A DNA stretch of 33,658 nucleotides from Streptomyces sp. MS191. Lineage in GTDB: Bacteria; Actinomycetota; Actinomycetes; Streptomycetales; Streptomycetaceae. Location of the stretch: positions 126,962 through 160,619 of the forward strand of contig NZ_RDBI01000040.1 in NCBI RefSeq assembly GCF_008042125.1. Direction: 5' to 3'. The position numbers and the translations under genes are program-made. Below are positions 6,772 to 13,705 of this stretch, in pieces (the first letter of the stretch is position 1; the number at the start of each line of letters is the position of its first letter). The notes under the pieces are model-generated. The model saw only the letters and a list, made by a program, of their open reading frames with translations. It ran no database searches and was not told the origin of the DNA.

Positions 6772-7254
6772 ATGAGCGCAGTGGCACGCCGGACAGTCGT
6801 CTCGGCAGCGGGGGGCATGGGCGTGGTGGCGGTGCTCGCCGCCTGCGGCGGTGGCACGGACGACAAGGCGGGCGGCTCGGGCGGGACGGCGGCGACCGCG
6901 GTGCGGTTGGCCGCGGAGGGTCGCGCCGTCGCCGTACTCGACCTCGACGAGGCGGCCTGCAAGGACACCGTCGAGAAGATCACGGCCGCGGACATCCCGG
7001 TGGGCGGCGGCAAGGTGTTCGCCGACCAGGGCGTGGTGATCACCCAGCCGACGGCCGGCGAGTTCAAGGCCTTCTCCTCGAAGTGCACCCATCAGGGCTG
7101 CGCCGTCAGCGGCGTGAGCGACGGGGTCATCAGCTGCCCCTGTCACCAGAGCCTCTTCGACGCCTCGGACGGCAGCGTCAAGGGCGGCCCCGCCCCCAGC
7201 CCGCTGCCGCCGGCGCCGATCAAGGTCGAAGGGGACTCGATCACGCACGGCTGA
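6772..7254 (+). CDS. Rieske (2Fe-2S) lipoprotein with a FabG-derived linker
   Basis: A 160-residue exported iron-sulfur protein. The N-terminus has a twin arginine (Arg6-Arg7), a hydrophobic stretch and the lipobox LAAC (Cys25), so it is probably a Tat-exported lipoprotein. The Rieske domain carries the ligands CTH (105-107) and CPCH (Cys122, His125), with Cys110 and Cys124 as the likely disulfide. Such proteins carry electrons at the outer membrane face; the partner is not evident. Residues 41-73, between lipobox and domain, are identical in protein and DNA to FabG residues 21-53. Related Streptomyces proteins have a short Ala/Gly/Ser linker there. The ATG at 6772 follows AAGGGG. The 3' end overlaps the convergent hydrolase gene by 14 bp. 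Confidence 0.9.
   Translation: MSAVARRTVVSAAGGMGVVAVLAACGGGTDDKAGGSGGTAATAVRLAAEGRAVAVLDLDEAACKDTVEKITAADIPVGGGKVFADQGVVITQPTAGEFKAFSSKCTHQGCAVSGVSDGVISCPCHQSLFDASDGSVKGGPAPSPLPPAPIKVEGDSITHG
6892..6991 (+). repeat. 100-bp perfect inverted repeat, copy in the Rieske gene
   Basis: Identical to the minus strand of 4920-5019. It starts at codon 41 of the Rieske gene, in the same frame as in fabG. Thirty-three codons plus one base match, with no synonymous difference. The copies are 1,872 bp apart in opposite orientation. No target-site duplication, insertion-sequence end or other mobile feature borders the copy. Confidence 0.97.
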
Positions 7255-7900
7255 CGCGACGAGGGCTCTTCCAGCAGCGCAGCACCTCCTCGGTGGTGGT
7301 GATGGTGGAGACGAGCGCGAGCGTGTGACGGATCATCGCGGGGGTGTAGTCGGCCGGCACCCCCGCGATGGCGTCGCCGGGCACGACCACGGTGTAGCCG
7401 AGGTTGACCGCGTCGAACACGGCGTTGGGGATGGCGACGTTGGCCGAGACCCCGGTGACGACCAGGGTCCGGCAGCCGAGGTTGCGCAGCAGCGGGTCGA
7501 CGTCGGTGCCGGCGAGGGGCGAGAGCCCGTGCAGCCGGCGGACGACGAGGTCCTGGTCGGCGACCTCGATGGGCTCGGCGATCCGGACGGCCGTGCTGCC
7601 GCTGTGCTGCTGCACGGGCAGGCGGGCGGCGGCCCGGAACAGCCGGGCGTTGCCGTTGGACCCGCGTCCGTCCGGCCGCCGTTCGGCGACGGCGTGCATC
7701 ACCTGCACGTCGGCCTCGTGCGCCGCCCCGACCAGTCGGGCCACCCGGCTCAGGGCGCCCGACGCGCGGGCCGCGGCGGCGAGTTCGGGCAGCGCGCCGG
7801 CCCGGCCGACGACCCCTTCCTGGCATTCGACGGTGAGCAGTACCGTGGTGGCGGGGTCGAGTTGCTCCTGGAGCCGTTCCCACTGGGCGTTGCCGGTCAT
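7241..7900 (-). CDS. Isochorismatase-like (cysteine hydrolase fold) protein lacking the catalytic cysteine
   Basis: The 219-residue protein has the isochorismatase/nicotinamidase fold. Strand one is TVLLTVECQ, and the loop [20 protein letters not shown] is the family's nucleophile segment. That segment normally reads TGVxTNxCV; here the cysteine is alanine (Ala156). The usual first-strand aspartate is Glu25, and the usual lysine before the SPLAGTD loop is arginine (Arg121 or Arg122). All three residues of the Asp-Lys-Cys triad therefore look replaced. Isochorismatase itself also lacks a Cys nucleophile, so an altered lyase or hydrolase chemistry is possible, as is a binding role. The ATG at 7898-7900 has GGGGAGG three bases away. 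It is convergent with the Rieske gene. Confidence 0.85.
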   Translation of the reverse strand: MTGNAQWERLQEQLDPATTVLLTVECQEGVVGRAGALPELAAAARASGALSRVARLVGAAHEADVQVMHAVAERRPDGRGSNGNARLFRAAARLPVQQHSGSTAVRIAEPIEVADQDLVVRRLHGLSPLAGTDVDPLLRNLGCRTLVVTGVSANVAIPNAVFDAVNLGYTVVVPGDAIAGVPADYTPAMIRHTLALVSTITTTEEVLRCWKSPRRVSRA

Positions 7901-8012
7901 GGTCCTCCCCTTCTGCGCACTCCGGGCGGGCGAGGGTAACCACCCTTGCCCGCGGAGGGAAGAGCCTCCATGATTTCTGACACTCCATCAGAACTCTACG
8001 AGGGGCGGGACG

Positions 8013-8480
8013 ATGACCGTCACGCAGCGCCGCGGACGCAGGATCATGATGACCCCGGCCGAGCTCGACACCTTCCTCACCGAACAGCGGACCTGCCGGG
8101 TCGCGACCGTCTCCGCGGACGGGCGCCCGCACGTCGGCGCGCTCTGGTACGTCTGGGACGGCACCTCGCTCTGGCTGTACTCGATCACCCGCAGCCGGCG
8201 CTGGGCCGACCTGCGGGCCGATCCGCGGATCGCCGTGGTCGTGGACGACGGGGAGGAGTACGGCGAGCTGCGCGGCGCCGAGCTGTCGGGCACCGCGGTC
8301 TTCGTCGGGGAGGCCCCGCGCACGGGTGAGCCGTGTGCCGAACTCGACGTGCCGGAAAGGCTCTTCGCGGCCAAGAACTTCGGACTGGACACGATGCCGC
8401 ACGACGGCCGGCACGCCTGGCTGAAGCTGACGCCGGACGCGGTCGCCTCGTGGGACTTCCGCAAGCTGGCCGGCCTCTGA
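8013..8480 (+). CDS. Pyridoxamine 5'-phosphate oxidase-fold protein (FMN/F420 split barrel)
   Basis: A 155-residue split-barrel protein. Its features are CRVATVSADGRPHVGALWYVWDG, the first two strands of the barrel, and the SRRWADLRADPRIAVVV turn that normally contacts the flavin phosphate. The fold binds FMN or, in many actinobacterial members, coenzyme F420. The length and the HVGALWYVWDG strand suit the F420/FMN oxidoreductase subgroup rather than true PdxH. The ATG at 8013 has GAGGGGCGGG upstream. The gene stands alone, divergent from the hydrolase gene across 112 bp and convergent with the LysR gene. The substrate is unknown. Confidence 0.88.
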   Translation: MTVTQRRGRRIMMTPAELDTFLTEQRTCRVATVSADGRPHVGALWYVWDGTSLWLYSITRSRRWADLRADPRIAVVVDDGEEYGELRGAELSGTAVFVGEAPRTGEPCAELDVPERLFAAKNFGLDTMPHDGRHAWLKLTPDAVASWDFRKLAGL

Positions 8481-8587
8481 GCGACCGGAAGGCCGTCCCC
8501 CGGGGCGCCGACCCACGCCCGACCGGGCGGCACCGTCCGGGGCGCCCGCGCCGGGGACGGCCGGGGCGGCTCCGGCGTCCCTGGGGT

Positions 8588-8629
8588 GTCCTGTCGATCA
8601 GGCCGGGAGCCCGGCGGGATCGGCAGGAC
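8588..8629 (-). terminator. Compound hairpin between the split-barrel and LysR genes
   Basis: The outer stem pairs GTCCTGTCGATC (8588-8599) with GATCGGCAGGAC (8618-8629), with one mismatch. The inner stem pairs GCCGGG with CCCGGC (8602-8615). It lies 27 bp past the LysR stop and can act for both convergent genes. A second pairing, GGCCGTCCCC with GGGGACGGCC (8491-8562), lies nearer the split-barrel gene. Confidence 0.65.
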
Positions 8630-8655
8630 GCCTCCTGGACGTACCGAGCGCGTCG

Positions 8656-9561
8656 TCAGCTGTTCAGCGGTGTCCCCGCCGCCCGCAGCGCCTCGACGGC
8701 GGCCCGGATGGACGGGCGCCGGCCGGCGTCGGTGCGCCAGGTCGCGTAGATGTGCCGCTTCATCTTCTGCCGTACCGGCACGAACGCGATGCCCTCCGGG
8801 GCCGGGCCGCGGCCGAGCCGCGGGGTGACGCAGACGCCGAACCCGGCGGCGATCAGGGCCAGCTGGGTGTGGTGCTCCCCCGCGAGGTGGGCGATACGCG
8901 GTTCGATGCCCTGCGAGCGCAGGGTGAACATCAGCCAGTCGTGGCAGAACTCCCCCTCCGGCCAGGACACCCAGTCGTCGTCGCCGAAGTCCTCCAGGTC
9001 CACCACCTCGCGGCCCGCCAGCGGATGCGCCGCGGGCATCGCGACGTCCGCGGCGTCGTCGAGGAGGTGGACGCGCTCCAGGCCGCCGGGCACCGGTGCC
9101 CGCTTGTTGCTCCAGTCCAGGACGATCGCGAGGTCGGCGTCGCCCCGCAGCACCTCCCTGATGCCCCGCTCGGGCTCCAGTTCGGAGGTCCTCACGCGCA
9201 GTTCCGGGTGGGCGAGGCGCAAGGCCCCGAGCGCCCGGGGGAAGAGGCCGCGCGCGGCCGTGGGGAAGGCCGCGATCCGGACCTCGCCCACCACCTGTCC
9301 GCGCTGCGCCTCGATGTCCGCCTGGGCGAGCTCCACCTGCGAGAGGATCCGCGCCGCGTGCTCCGCGAGCAGCAGGCCGGCGTCGGTCAGGCGCACGCCC
9401 CGGCCGTTCTTGGCGAGCAGCTGCTGGCCGATCTCCCGCTCCAGCTTCGACAGCTGCTGCGAGACGGCGGAGGTGGTCACGTGCAGCCCGTCGGCCGCGC
9501 CGCTCACCGAACCGTGCCGCGCGACGGCGTCCAGGGTGCGCAGGCGCTCCAGATTCAACAT
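8656..9561 (-). CDS. LysR-family transcriptional regulator
   Basis: A 301-residue regulator. The N-terminal winged helix-turn-helix (about 1-60) reads LERLRTLDAVARHGSVSGAA with TSAVSQQLSKLEREIG as the recognition helix, and is followed by the two-lobed co-inducer domain. It is divergent from an EamA exporter gene, and the classical arrangement predicts that it controls that gene and itself. The ATG at 9559-9561 has no ribosome site. TAGTAT (minus strand, 9569-9574) ends seven bases before it, which fits a -10 and a leaderless transcript. The ligand is unknown; an amino acid or metabolite exported by the neighbour is a reasonable guess. Confidence 0.93.
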   Translation of the reverse strand: MLNLERLRTLDAVARHGSVSGAADGLHVTTSAVSQQLSKLEREIGQQLLAKNGRGVRLTDAGLLLAEHAARILSQVELAQADIEAQRGQVVGEVRIAAFPTAARGLFPRALGALRLAHPELRVRTSELEPERGIREVLRGDADLAIVLDWSNKRAPVPGGLERVHLLDDAADVAMPAAHPLAGREVVDLEDFGDDDWVSWPEGEFCHDWLMFTLRSQGIEPRIAHLAGEHHTQLALIAAGFGVCVTPRLGRGPAPEGIAFVPVRQKMKRHIYATWRTDAGRRPSIRAAVEALRAAGTPLNS

Positions 9562-9635
9562 GTAAGCGATACTACGGCGACGGCTCCAGGAATTCTCGCT
9601 TGTTCTAAGAGATCCGAGGAGTCACCCTGAGGAGC
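9562..9635. promoter_or_regulatory. Divergent promoter region between lysR and eamA genes
   Basis: These 74 bp must contain both promoters and the LysR site. The minus-strand -10 TAGTAT lies at 9569-9574. On the plus strand the ribosome site is AGGAG at 9630-9634, directly before the exporter ATG. GCGA at 9567 and TCGC at 9595 could be half-sites of a LysR operator, but the match is too short to assert. Confidence 0.5.
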
Positions 9636-10703
9636 ATGAGCTCCGCCACCCCGCCCCGGCCCCTCCTCCGCACCCCACGCGCGGCCCGCCGCCCACGCAT
9701 GCTGAACTGGCGCGTCCGCTTCGGCGTCCTGGCCCTGATCTGGGGCTTCAGCTTCCTGTTCATCAAGGTCGGCACCGAGGGCTTCGCGCCCTTCCAGGTG
9801 ACCTTCGGCCGGCTCCTCTTCGGCACGGTCGTGCTCGCCGTCGCCATCGCCGTCAAGCGCGAGCGCCTGCCGCGCGGCGCCCGCACCTGGGGCCATCTCG
9901 CGGTCGCCGCGTTCCTGCTCAACGCGCTGCCGTTCTCGCTCTTCGCCTACGCGGAGCTGACGATCCCCTCGACGCTCGCGGGCATCTGCAACGCCACGAC
10001 CCCGCTGTGGGGGATGGTCCTGTCGATGGTCGCCCTCTCCGAGGACCGCCCGACCCGGGTGCGGGCCGCGGGACTGGGCATCGGCTTCGTCGGCGTACTG
10101 ACCGTCCTCGGCGCCTGGCAGGGCTTCTCCGGCCTCGACGTCACGGGCACCGCGCTGGCCCTGCTCGCCTCCGCCAGCTACGCGGTGGGCTGGATCTACG
10201 TCCGCCGGACCCTGGCCGGCACCGGCGTCTCCCACCTGTCCCTCGCCGGCTCCCAGGTGGCGCTCGGCACCCTGCAGCTGGCCGTGGTGACCCCGTTGTT
10301 CACCTCGCTGCCGACCTCCGTCGAGCTGCTGCCCCTGCTGGCCGTGATCGCCCTCGGCGCGCTGGGCACGGGGTACGCGATGCTGCTCCAGTACGGCGTG
10401 GTCGACGAGGTGGGGCCCACGACGGCGGCGATGGTCACGTACTTCATCCCGGTCATCGCCACGGCGGCGGGCGTCGCCCTGCTGGACGAGCAGCTCACCT
10501 GGAACACTCCGGTCGGCGCGGTGATCGTGCTGGCGGGCGCGGCCCTCACCCAGACCCGGGCCTCGGGCCGGAAGCGGGACCGAACGGCCGGAGAGCCGGA
10601 AGCGGTGCCGGCGGCCGCCGCACCCCCGGCCGTCGCCGCACCCCCGGCCGCGCCGGAGCCCGTACTCGCCGCCTGCGCGCCGAGCGAGACACCGGCGAGG
10701 TAG
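9636..10703 (+). CDS. EamA/DMT-family transporter with Ala/Pro-rich tail
   Basis: A 355-residue inner-membrane exporter of the drug/metabolite transporter superfamily. About ten hydrophobic segments form two EamA repeats: GVLALIWGFSFLFIKVGTEG opens the first, and GTALALLASASYAVGWIYVR opens the second. Members export amino acids, nucleobases or toxic metabolites. After the last helix comes a cytoplasmic tail of about 50 residues rich in Ala, Pro and charged residues with repeated AAPPA units, probably disordered. The ATG at 9636 is one base from AGGAG. A later ATG (9699) would remove a 21-residue basic leader but has no ribosome site. Control by the divergent LysR is likely. Confidence 0.92.
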   Translation: MSSATPPRPLLRTPRAARRPRMLNWRVRFGVLALIWGFSFLFIKVGTEGFAPFQVTFGRLLFGTVVLAVAIAVKRERLPRGARTWGHLAVAAFLLNALPFSLFAYAELTIPSTLAGICNATTPLWGMVLSMVALSEDRPTRVRAAGLGIGFVGVLTVLGAWQGFSGLDVTGTALALLASASYAVGWIYVRRTLAGTGVSHLSLAGSQVALGTLQLAVVTPLFTSLPTSVELLPLLAVIALGALGTGYAMLLQYGVVDEVGPTTAAMVTYFIPVIATAAGVALLDEQLTWNTPVGAVIVLAGAALTQTRASGRKRDRTAGEPEAVPAAAAPPAVAAPPAAPEPVLAACAPSETPAR

Positions 10704-10748
10704 TCGTCACCACGGGTCGGTCGGAGGGACCGGCCGCGGCGGGCGACT

Positions 10749-10780
10749 GCGAGGGCGGGCGCTCCGCGGCCCGCCCTCGC
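10749..10780. terminator. Bidirectional hairpin terminator
   Basis: GCGAGGGCGGGC (10749-10760) and GCCCGCCCTCGC (10769-10780) form a perfect 12-bp stem with an eight-base loop between the convergent EamA and MocR genes. Confidence 0.8.
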
Positions 10781-10803
10781 CGCACCCCGTCGGCGCCCGC
10801 CGC

Positions 10804-12135
10804 TCAGCCGTAGCTGCGCGCGGGCGCCGGGCCCGCCGCGGCGGCGACCGCGTCGGCCAGCCGGTCGATCTCGGCCGGGGCCAGCCCCGAGACGGTGAGC
10901 CGGACGGCCGGTGCGGCGTCCATCCGGAACCGGGCCCCCGGGGCCACCGCCCAGCCGGCCGCGAGCAGGCGCGTGACCGCCCCGGTCTCGTCGGAGACCG
11001 GTACCCAGACGTTCATGCCGCTGCGTCCGTGCGCCTCGATCCCGCGTCGCTCCAGGGCCCGCACGAGTCCGTCGCGCCGCTCCCCGTAAGCGCGTGCCAC
11101 GGCCGGCGTGTCCACCGCTCCCGTCGTCCACAGGTGCACGACGGCGCGCTGGAGCAGCCGGCTGACCCAGCCCGGCCCGAGCCGCTGCCTCCCGCGCACC
11201 CGGTCGACGGTCAGCGGGTCGCCGGTGAAGGCGGCGATGCGCAGGTCGGGGCCGTACGCCTTGGCGACCGACCGGACCATCGCCCAGTGGTGCGTCGCCC
11301 CCGCCAGCGGATGCAGCGGGAGTCCGACGAACCCGTGCCCGTGGTCGTCCTCGACGAGCAGGACGTCCGGGTGGTCGCCGAGCACCCGGCGCAGCGCGGC
11401 CGCGCGCTCCGCGCCGATGGCCGCGCCGGTCGGGTTCTGCGCGCGGTCGGTCACGATCAAGGCCCGCGCGCCCTCCCGCAGCGCCCGGGCGACCGCCTCC
11501 GGCCGCGGCCCGTCGTCGTCGACCGCGACCGGGACGGGCCGCAGGCCGAGCGCCGGTACGAGGTCGAGCAGGCTCCCCCAGCCCGGATCCTCCACCGCGA
11601 CCGCGTCGCCGGGCCTGAGGTGGACGGCGAGCACCCGCTCGATCGCGTCGAGGGAGCCGGAGGCGACGCCGACCGGCCCGTCGGGGACGCCGTCCGCGTC
11701 CATCGCGGCACGGGCGAGCCGGGCGAAGTCCGCGTCCACGGCGGCCTCCCCGTACATCCGGGGCCGCTCGGCCTCCCGCCGGGCCGCCGCGGCGAGCGCC
11801 TCGCCCAGGGGCGGCAGCAGGGCCGCGTCGGGATTGCCCTGGCTCACGTCCCGCACCCCGGCCGGGGCCTCCACCCGGATCGACCCGCGCGTCGTGGTGG
11901 CCGGCTTGGCCCGCACCCGGCTGCCGCGCCGCCCGTCCGTCTCGATGACGCCCCGCTCGCGCAGGGTCCGATACGCGGCCGCGACGGTGTTCGGGTTCAC
12001 CCCGAGCGTGACCGCCAACTCCCGCATGGGCGGCAGCAGTCCGCCCGGCTCCAGCTCGCCCGTGCCGACCCCGCGCTCCACGCTCGCGGCGATCTCCGAT
12101 GCACGACGCCCCTCGATCCGATACTCTCCTAGCAC
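10804..12135 (-). CDS. MocR-type regulator (GntR winged helix fused to aminotransferase fold)
   Basis: A 443-residue fusion. Residues 8-76 are a GntR winged helix (LPPMRELAVTLGVNPNTVAAAY). Residues 90-440 are a fold-I aminotransferase with QNPTG (233-237), EDD (262-264) and the pyridoxal-phosphate lysine in SVAK (Lys292). The family senses pyridoxal phosphate and often an amine, and acts as activator and repressor. It is divergent from two flavin split-barrel genes, which it probably controls. The product begins with GTG at 12133-12135. TAATCT (12141-12146, minus strand) lies five bases before it, so the mRNA is probably leaderless. A 12-bp palindrome adjoins that -10. Confidence 0.93.
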   Translation of the reverse strand: MLGEYRIEGRRASEIAASVERGVGTGELEPGGLLPPMRELAVTLGVNPNTVAAAYRTLRERGVIETDGRRGSRVRAKPATTTRGSIRVEAPAGVRDVSQGNPDAALLPPLGEALAAAARREAERPRMYGEAAVDADFARLARAAMDADGVPDGPVGVASGSLDAIERVLAVHLRPGDAVAVEDPGWGSLLDLVPALGLRPVPVAVDDDGPRPEAVARALREGARALIVTDRAQNPTGAAIGAERAAALRRVLGDHPDVLLVEDDHGHGFVGLPLHPLAGATHHWAMVRSVAKAYGPDLRIAAFTGDPLTVDRVRGRQRLGPGWVSRLLQRAVVHLWTTGAVDTPAVARAYGERRDGLVRALERRGIEAHGRSGMNVWVPVSDETGAVTRLLAAGWAVAPGARFRMDAAPAVRLTVSGLAPAEIDRLADAVAAAAGPAPARSYG

Positions 12136-12140
12136 AAACG

Positions 12141-12158
12141 AGATTATGCACTAGTGCA
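12141..12158. promoter_or_regulatory. MocR divergent operator-promoter: palindrome TGCACTAGTGCA
   Basis: The 35-bp divergent gap holds a perfect 12-bp palindrome at 12147-12158 beside AGATTA (12141-12146), which reads TAATCT as the -10 of the MocR gene. A related half-site, CTAGCAC, lies at 12129-12135. One bound dimer could control both directions. Binding by the MocR protein is inferred. Confidence 0.55.
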
Positions 12159-12170
12159 ATGGAGAACGCA

Positions 12171-12833
12171 ATGACGGATTCCTACGCGCCGACTGAGCGG
12201 ACCGTGCCCACCCGGTCCCGCCACCGCGCCTCCTACGACCGGGCGCTCGTGCACGCGATACTCGACGAGTCCTACGTCTGCCACCTCGGCTTCGTGCGTG
12301 ACGGCGCCCCCGTGGTCCTGCCGACCCTCTACGGGCGGATCGGCGACCGCCTCTACGTGCACGGCTCCACCGGGTCGCGGCCGCTGCGCATGGCGGGCAG
12401 CGGCACCGAGGCCCCGGGACTGCCCGTCTGCCTGACCGTGACGCACGTCGACGGCCTGGTCCTGGCCCGGTCCGCCTTCCACCACTCGATCAACTACCGC
12501 TCGGTCGTGGTCCACGGCACGGCTCACCAGGTGACCGACCCCGAGGAGCTGCGGATCGCGCTCGACGCCCTGGTGGACCACGTCGTCCCGGGGCGCTCCC
12601 GCGACTCCCGCCCGGCCAACGCCAAGGAGCTCGCGGCCACCGCCGTCCTGCGGCTCGACCTCGACGAGGTCTCCGCCAAGCTCCGCACGGGCGGCCCGAA
12701 CGACGAACCCGAGGACCTGACGCTGCCGCACTGGACCGGGGTGGTTCCCGTCGCCAGGACGTACGGCACGCCGATCCCGGCCGACGACCTCGACCCGGCC
12801 GTGGCCCTGCCCGGTTACCTTCCCGCCGGCTGA
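12171..12833 (+). CDS. Flavin-binding split-barrel protein (pyridoxamine 5'-phosphate oxidase/NimA-like)
   Basis: A 220-residue protein of the COG3467/Nim-like branch of the PNPOx fold. It contains RALVHAILDESYVCHLGFVRDGAPVVLPT, then GRIGDRLYVHGSTGSRPLR, which is the flavin-phosphate turn, and HHSINYRSVVVHG. Relatives bind FMN; some reduce nitroimidazoles, and most have no known substrate. The ATG at 12171 has GGAG six bases upstream. An in-frame ATG four codons earlier lies on that ribosome site and is unlikely. It leads a two-gene operon with the PaiB-like gene 10 bp downstream and is divergent from the MocR regulator, which suggests vitamin B6- or amine-linked control. Confidence 0.9.
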   Translation: MTDSYAPTERTVPTRSRHRASYDRALVHAILDESYVCHLGFVRDGAPVVLPTLYGRIGDRLYVHGSTGSRPLRMAGSGTEAPGLPVCLTVTHVDGLVLARSAFHHSINYRSVVVHGTAHQVTDPEELRIALDALVDHVVPGRSRDSRPANAKELAATAVLRLDLDEVSAKLRTGGPNDEPEDLTLPHWTGVVPVARTYGTPIPADDLDPAVALPGYLPAG

Positions 12834-12843
12834 GGGCGGCGCC

Positions 12844-13491
12844 GTGCTCATCCACCCCTGGGACGCCGTACCGGACTCCGACGAGTGGCGGGACTGGCTG
12901 GCCCGCCACACCTTCGGGCAGCTCGCCGTCAACGGACTGACCGGCGAACCGCCGTGGGTCCAGCCGATGCACTTCCGGTACGACGCCGAACCCGGCCCGT
13001 ACGGCCGGGTGCTCGCCCACCTCGCCCGGCCGAACCCCCTGTGGGCGGCCCTGGACGCCGACCCGACCGTGCTGCTGAGCGTGGTCGACGACTACGTGTT
13101 CGTCCCCGGCACCTGGGCGGCACCCGAGGGCGCCCCGGCCGCGCACGGAACGCCGACCTCGTTCTACGCCGCCGTCCAGCTGCGCTGCACGGCGCACGTC
13201 GTCGACGACCCGGCCGAGAAGGCGGAGCTGCTGAACCGGCAGGTCGCCCACTTCCAGCCCGAGGGCGGCACGGCGCGGGTCGCGCCGGACGAGGGGCCCT
13301 TCCAGCGGCTCCTGCCGGGCCTGCGGGTGCTGCGCCTGGACGTCACCGACGTGCGCGCGAAGTTCAAGTACGCCCACCACAAGCCGGTACCGGTCCAGGA
13401 CCGGATCGCCGAGGGCCTCGCGGCGCGCCGCGGACCGGGCGACGAGGCCGCCCGGGCCCACCAGCTGGGACGCCGTCCCGCCACGGAATGA
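12844..13491 (+). CDS. PaiB-family FMN-binding protein
   Basis: A 215-residue protein of the PaiB family. The start LIHPWDAVPDSDEWRDWL and the FGQLAVNG and PMHFRYD segments match the PaiB split barrel. RPNPLWAALDADPTVLLSVV supplies the flavin contact, and KFKYAHHKP is the conserved C-terminal motif that in PaiB reads KxKxxQN. In Bacillus PaiB is described as a repressor of sporulation and protease genes. Here the fold argues for an FMN enzyme or sensor, and a regulatory role is not shown by sequence. The GTG at 12844 follows GAGGGCGG and sits 10 bp after the preceding stop, so the two genes are one operon. Confidence 0.9.
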   Translation: MLIHPWDAVPDSDEWRDWLARHTFGQLAVNGLTGEPPWVQPMHFRYDAEPGPYGRVLAHLARPNPLWAALDADPTVLLSVVDDYVFVPGTWAAPEGAPAAHGTPTSFYAAVQLRCTAHVVDDPAEKAELLNRQVAHFQPEGGTARVAPDEGPFQRLLPGLRVLRLDVTDVRAKFKYAHHKPVPVQDRIAEGLAARRGPGDEAARAHQLGRRPATE

Positions 13492-13522
13492 GGGCCCGCG
13501 CCGGGGGCGAGGCGCGCCGGCG

Positions 13523-13600
13523 GCGGGAGGTCCGGACCGGACCCGCGCCGGGGGACGGCGGTGCCGGCGGCCTGGCCGACGGCGGGGCGGGAGGTCCGGA
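13523..13600. repeat. 14-bp direct repeat in a convergent spacer
   Basis: GCGGGAGGTCCGGA occurs at 13523-13536 and 13587-13600, 64 bp apart, within the 214-bp spacer between the PaiB-like and EamA genes. No gene or clear terminator is visible there. Chance similarity in G+C-rich DNA is likely. Confidence 0.6.
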
Positions 13601-13705
13601 AGCGCCCGGCCGCGTGCCGGAGACGCGGGCGAGCCGACGCCGCCGCGGGTGCGCGGACCGCGTCCGGCGCGTCGCGCCGGCCCACCGTGGATGGCGGGGC
13701 AGCCC

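Noticed and set aside
4920..6991. A diversity-generating retroelement, with the 100-bp copies as template and variable repeats
   Set aside because: No reverse transcriptase or accessory gene is present. The copies are identical rather than differing at adenines, and they lie in opposite orientation.
4920..6991. A composite transposon or insertion sequence bounded by inverted repeats
   Set aside because: No transposase lies between the copies, there are no target-site duplications, and the repeats are internal coding segments rather than element ends.
5289..8633. The shared word GATCGGCAGGACGCCT at 5288-5303 and 8618-8633 as a dispersed repeat family
   Set aside because: Only two copies are seen, both inside terminator-like hairpins. 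With this base composition a chance match or convergent hairpin sequence is enough to explain it.
13492..13705. A small gene or RNA in the spacer between the PaiB-like and EamA genes
   Set aside because: There is no ribosome site, no codon-bias signal and no clear hairpin. Only a 14-bp direct repeat in very G+C-rich DNA is present.
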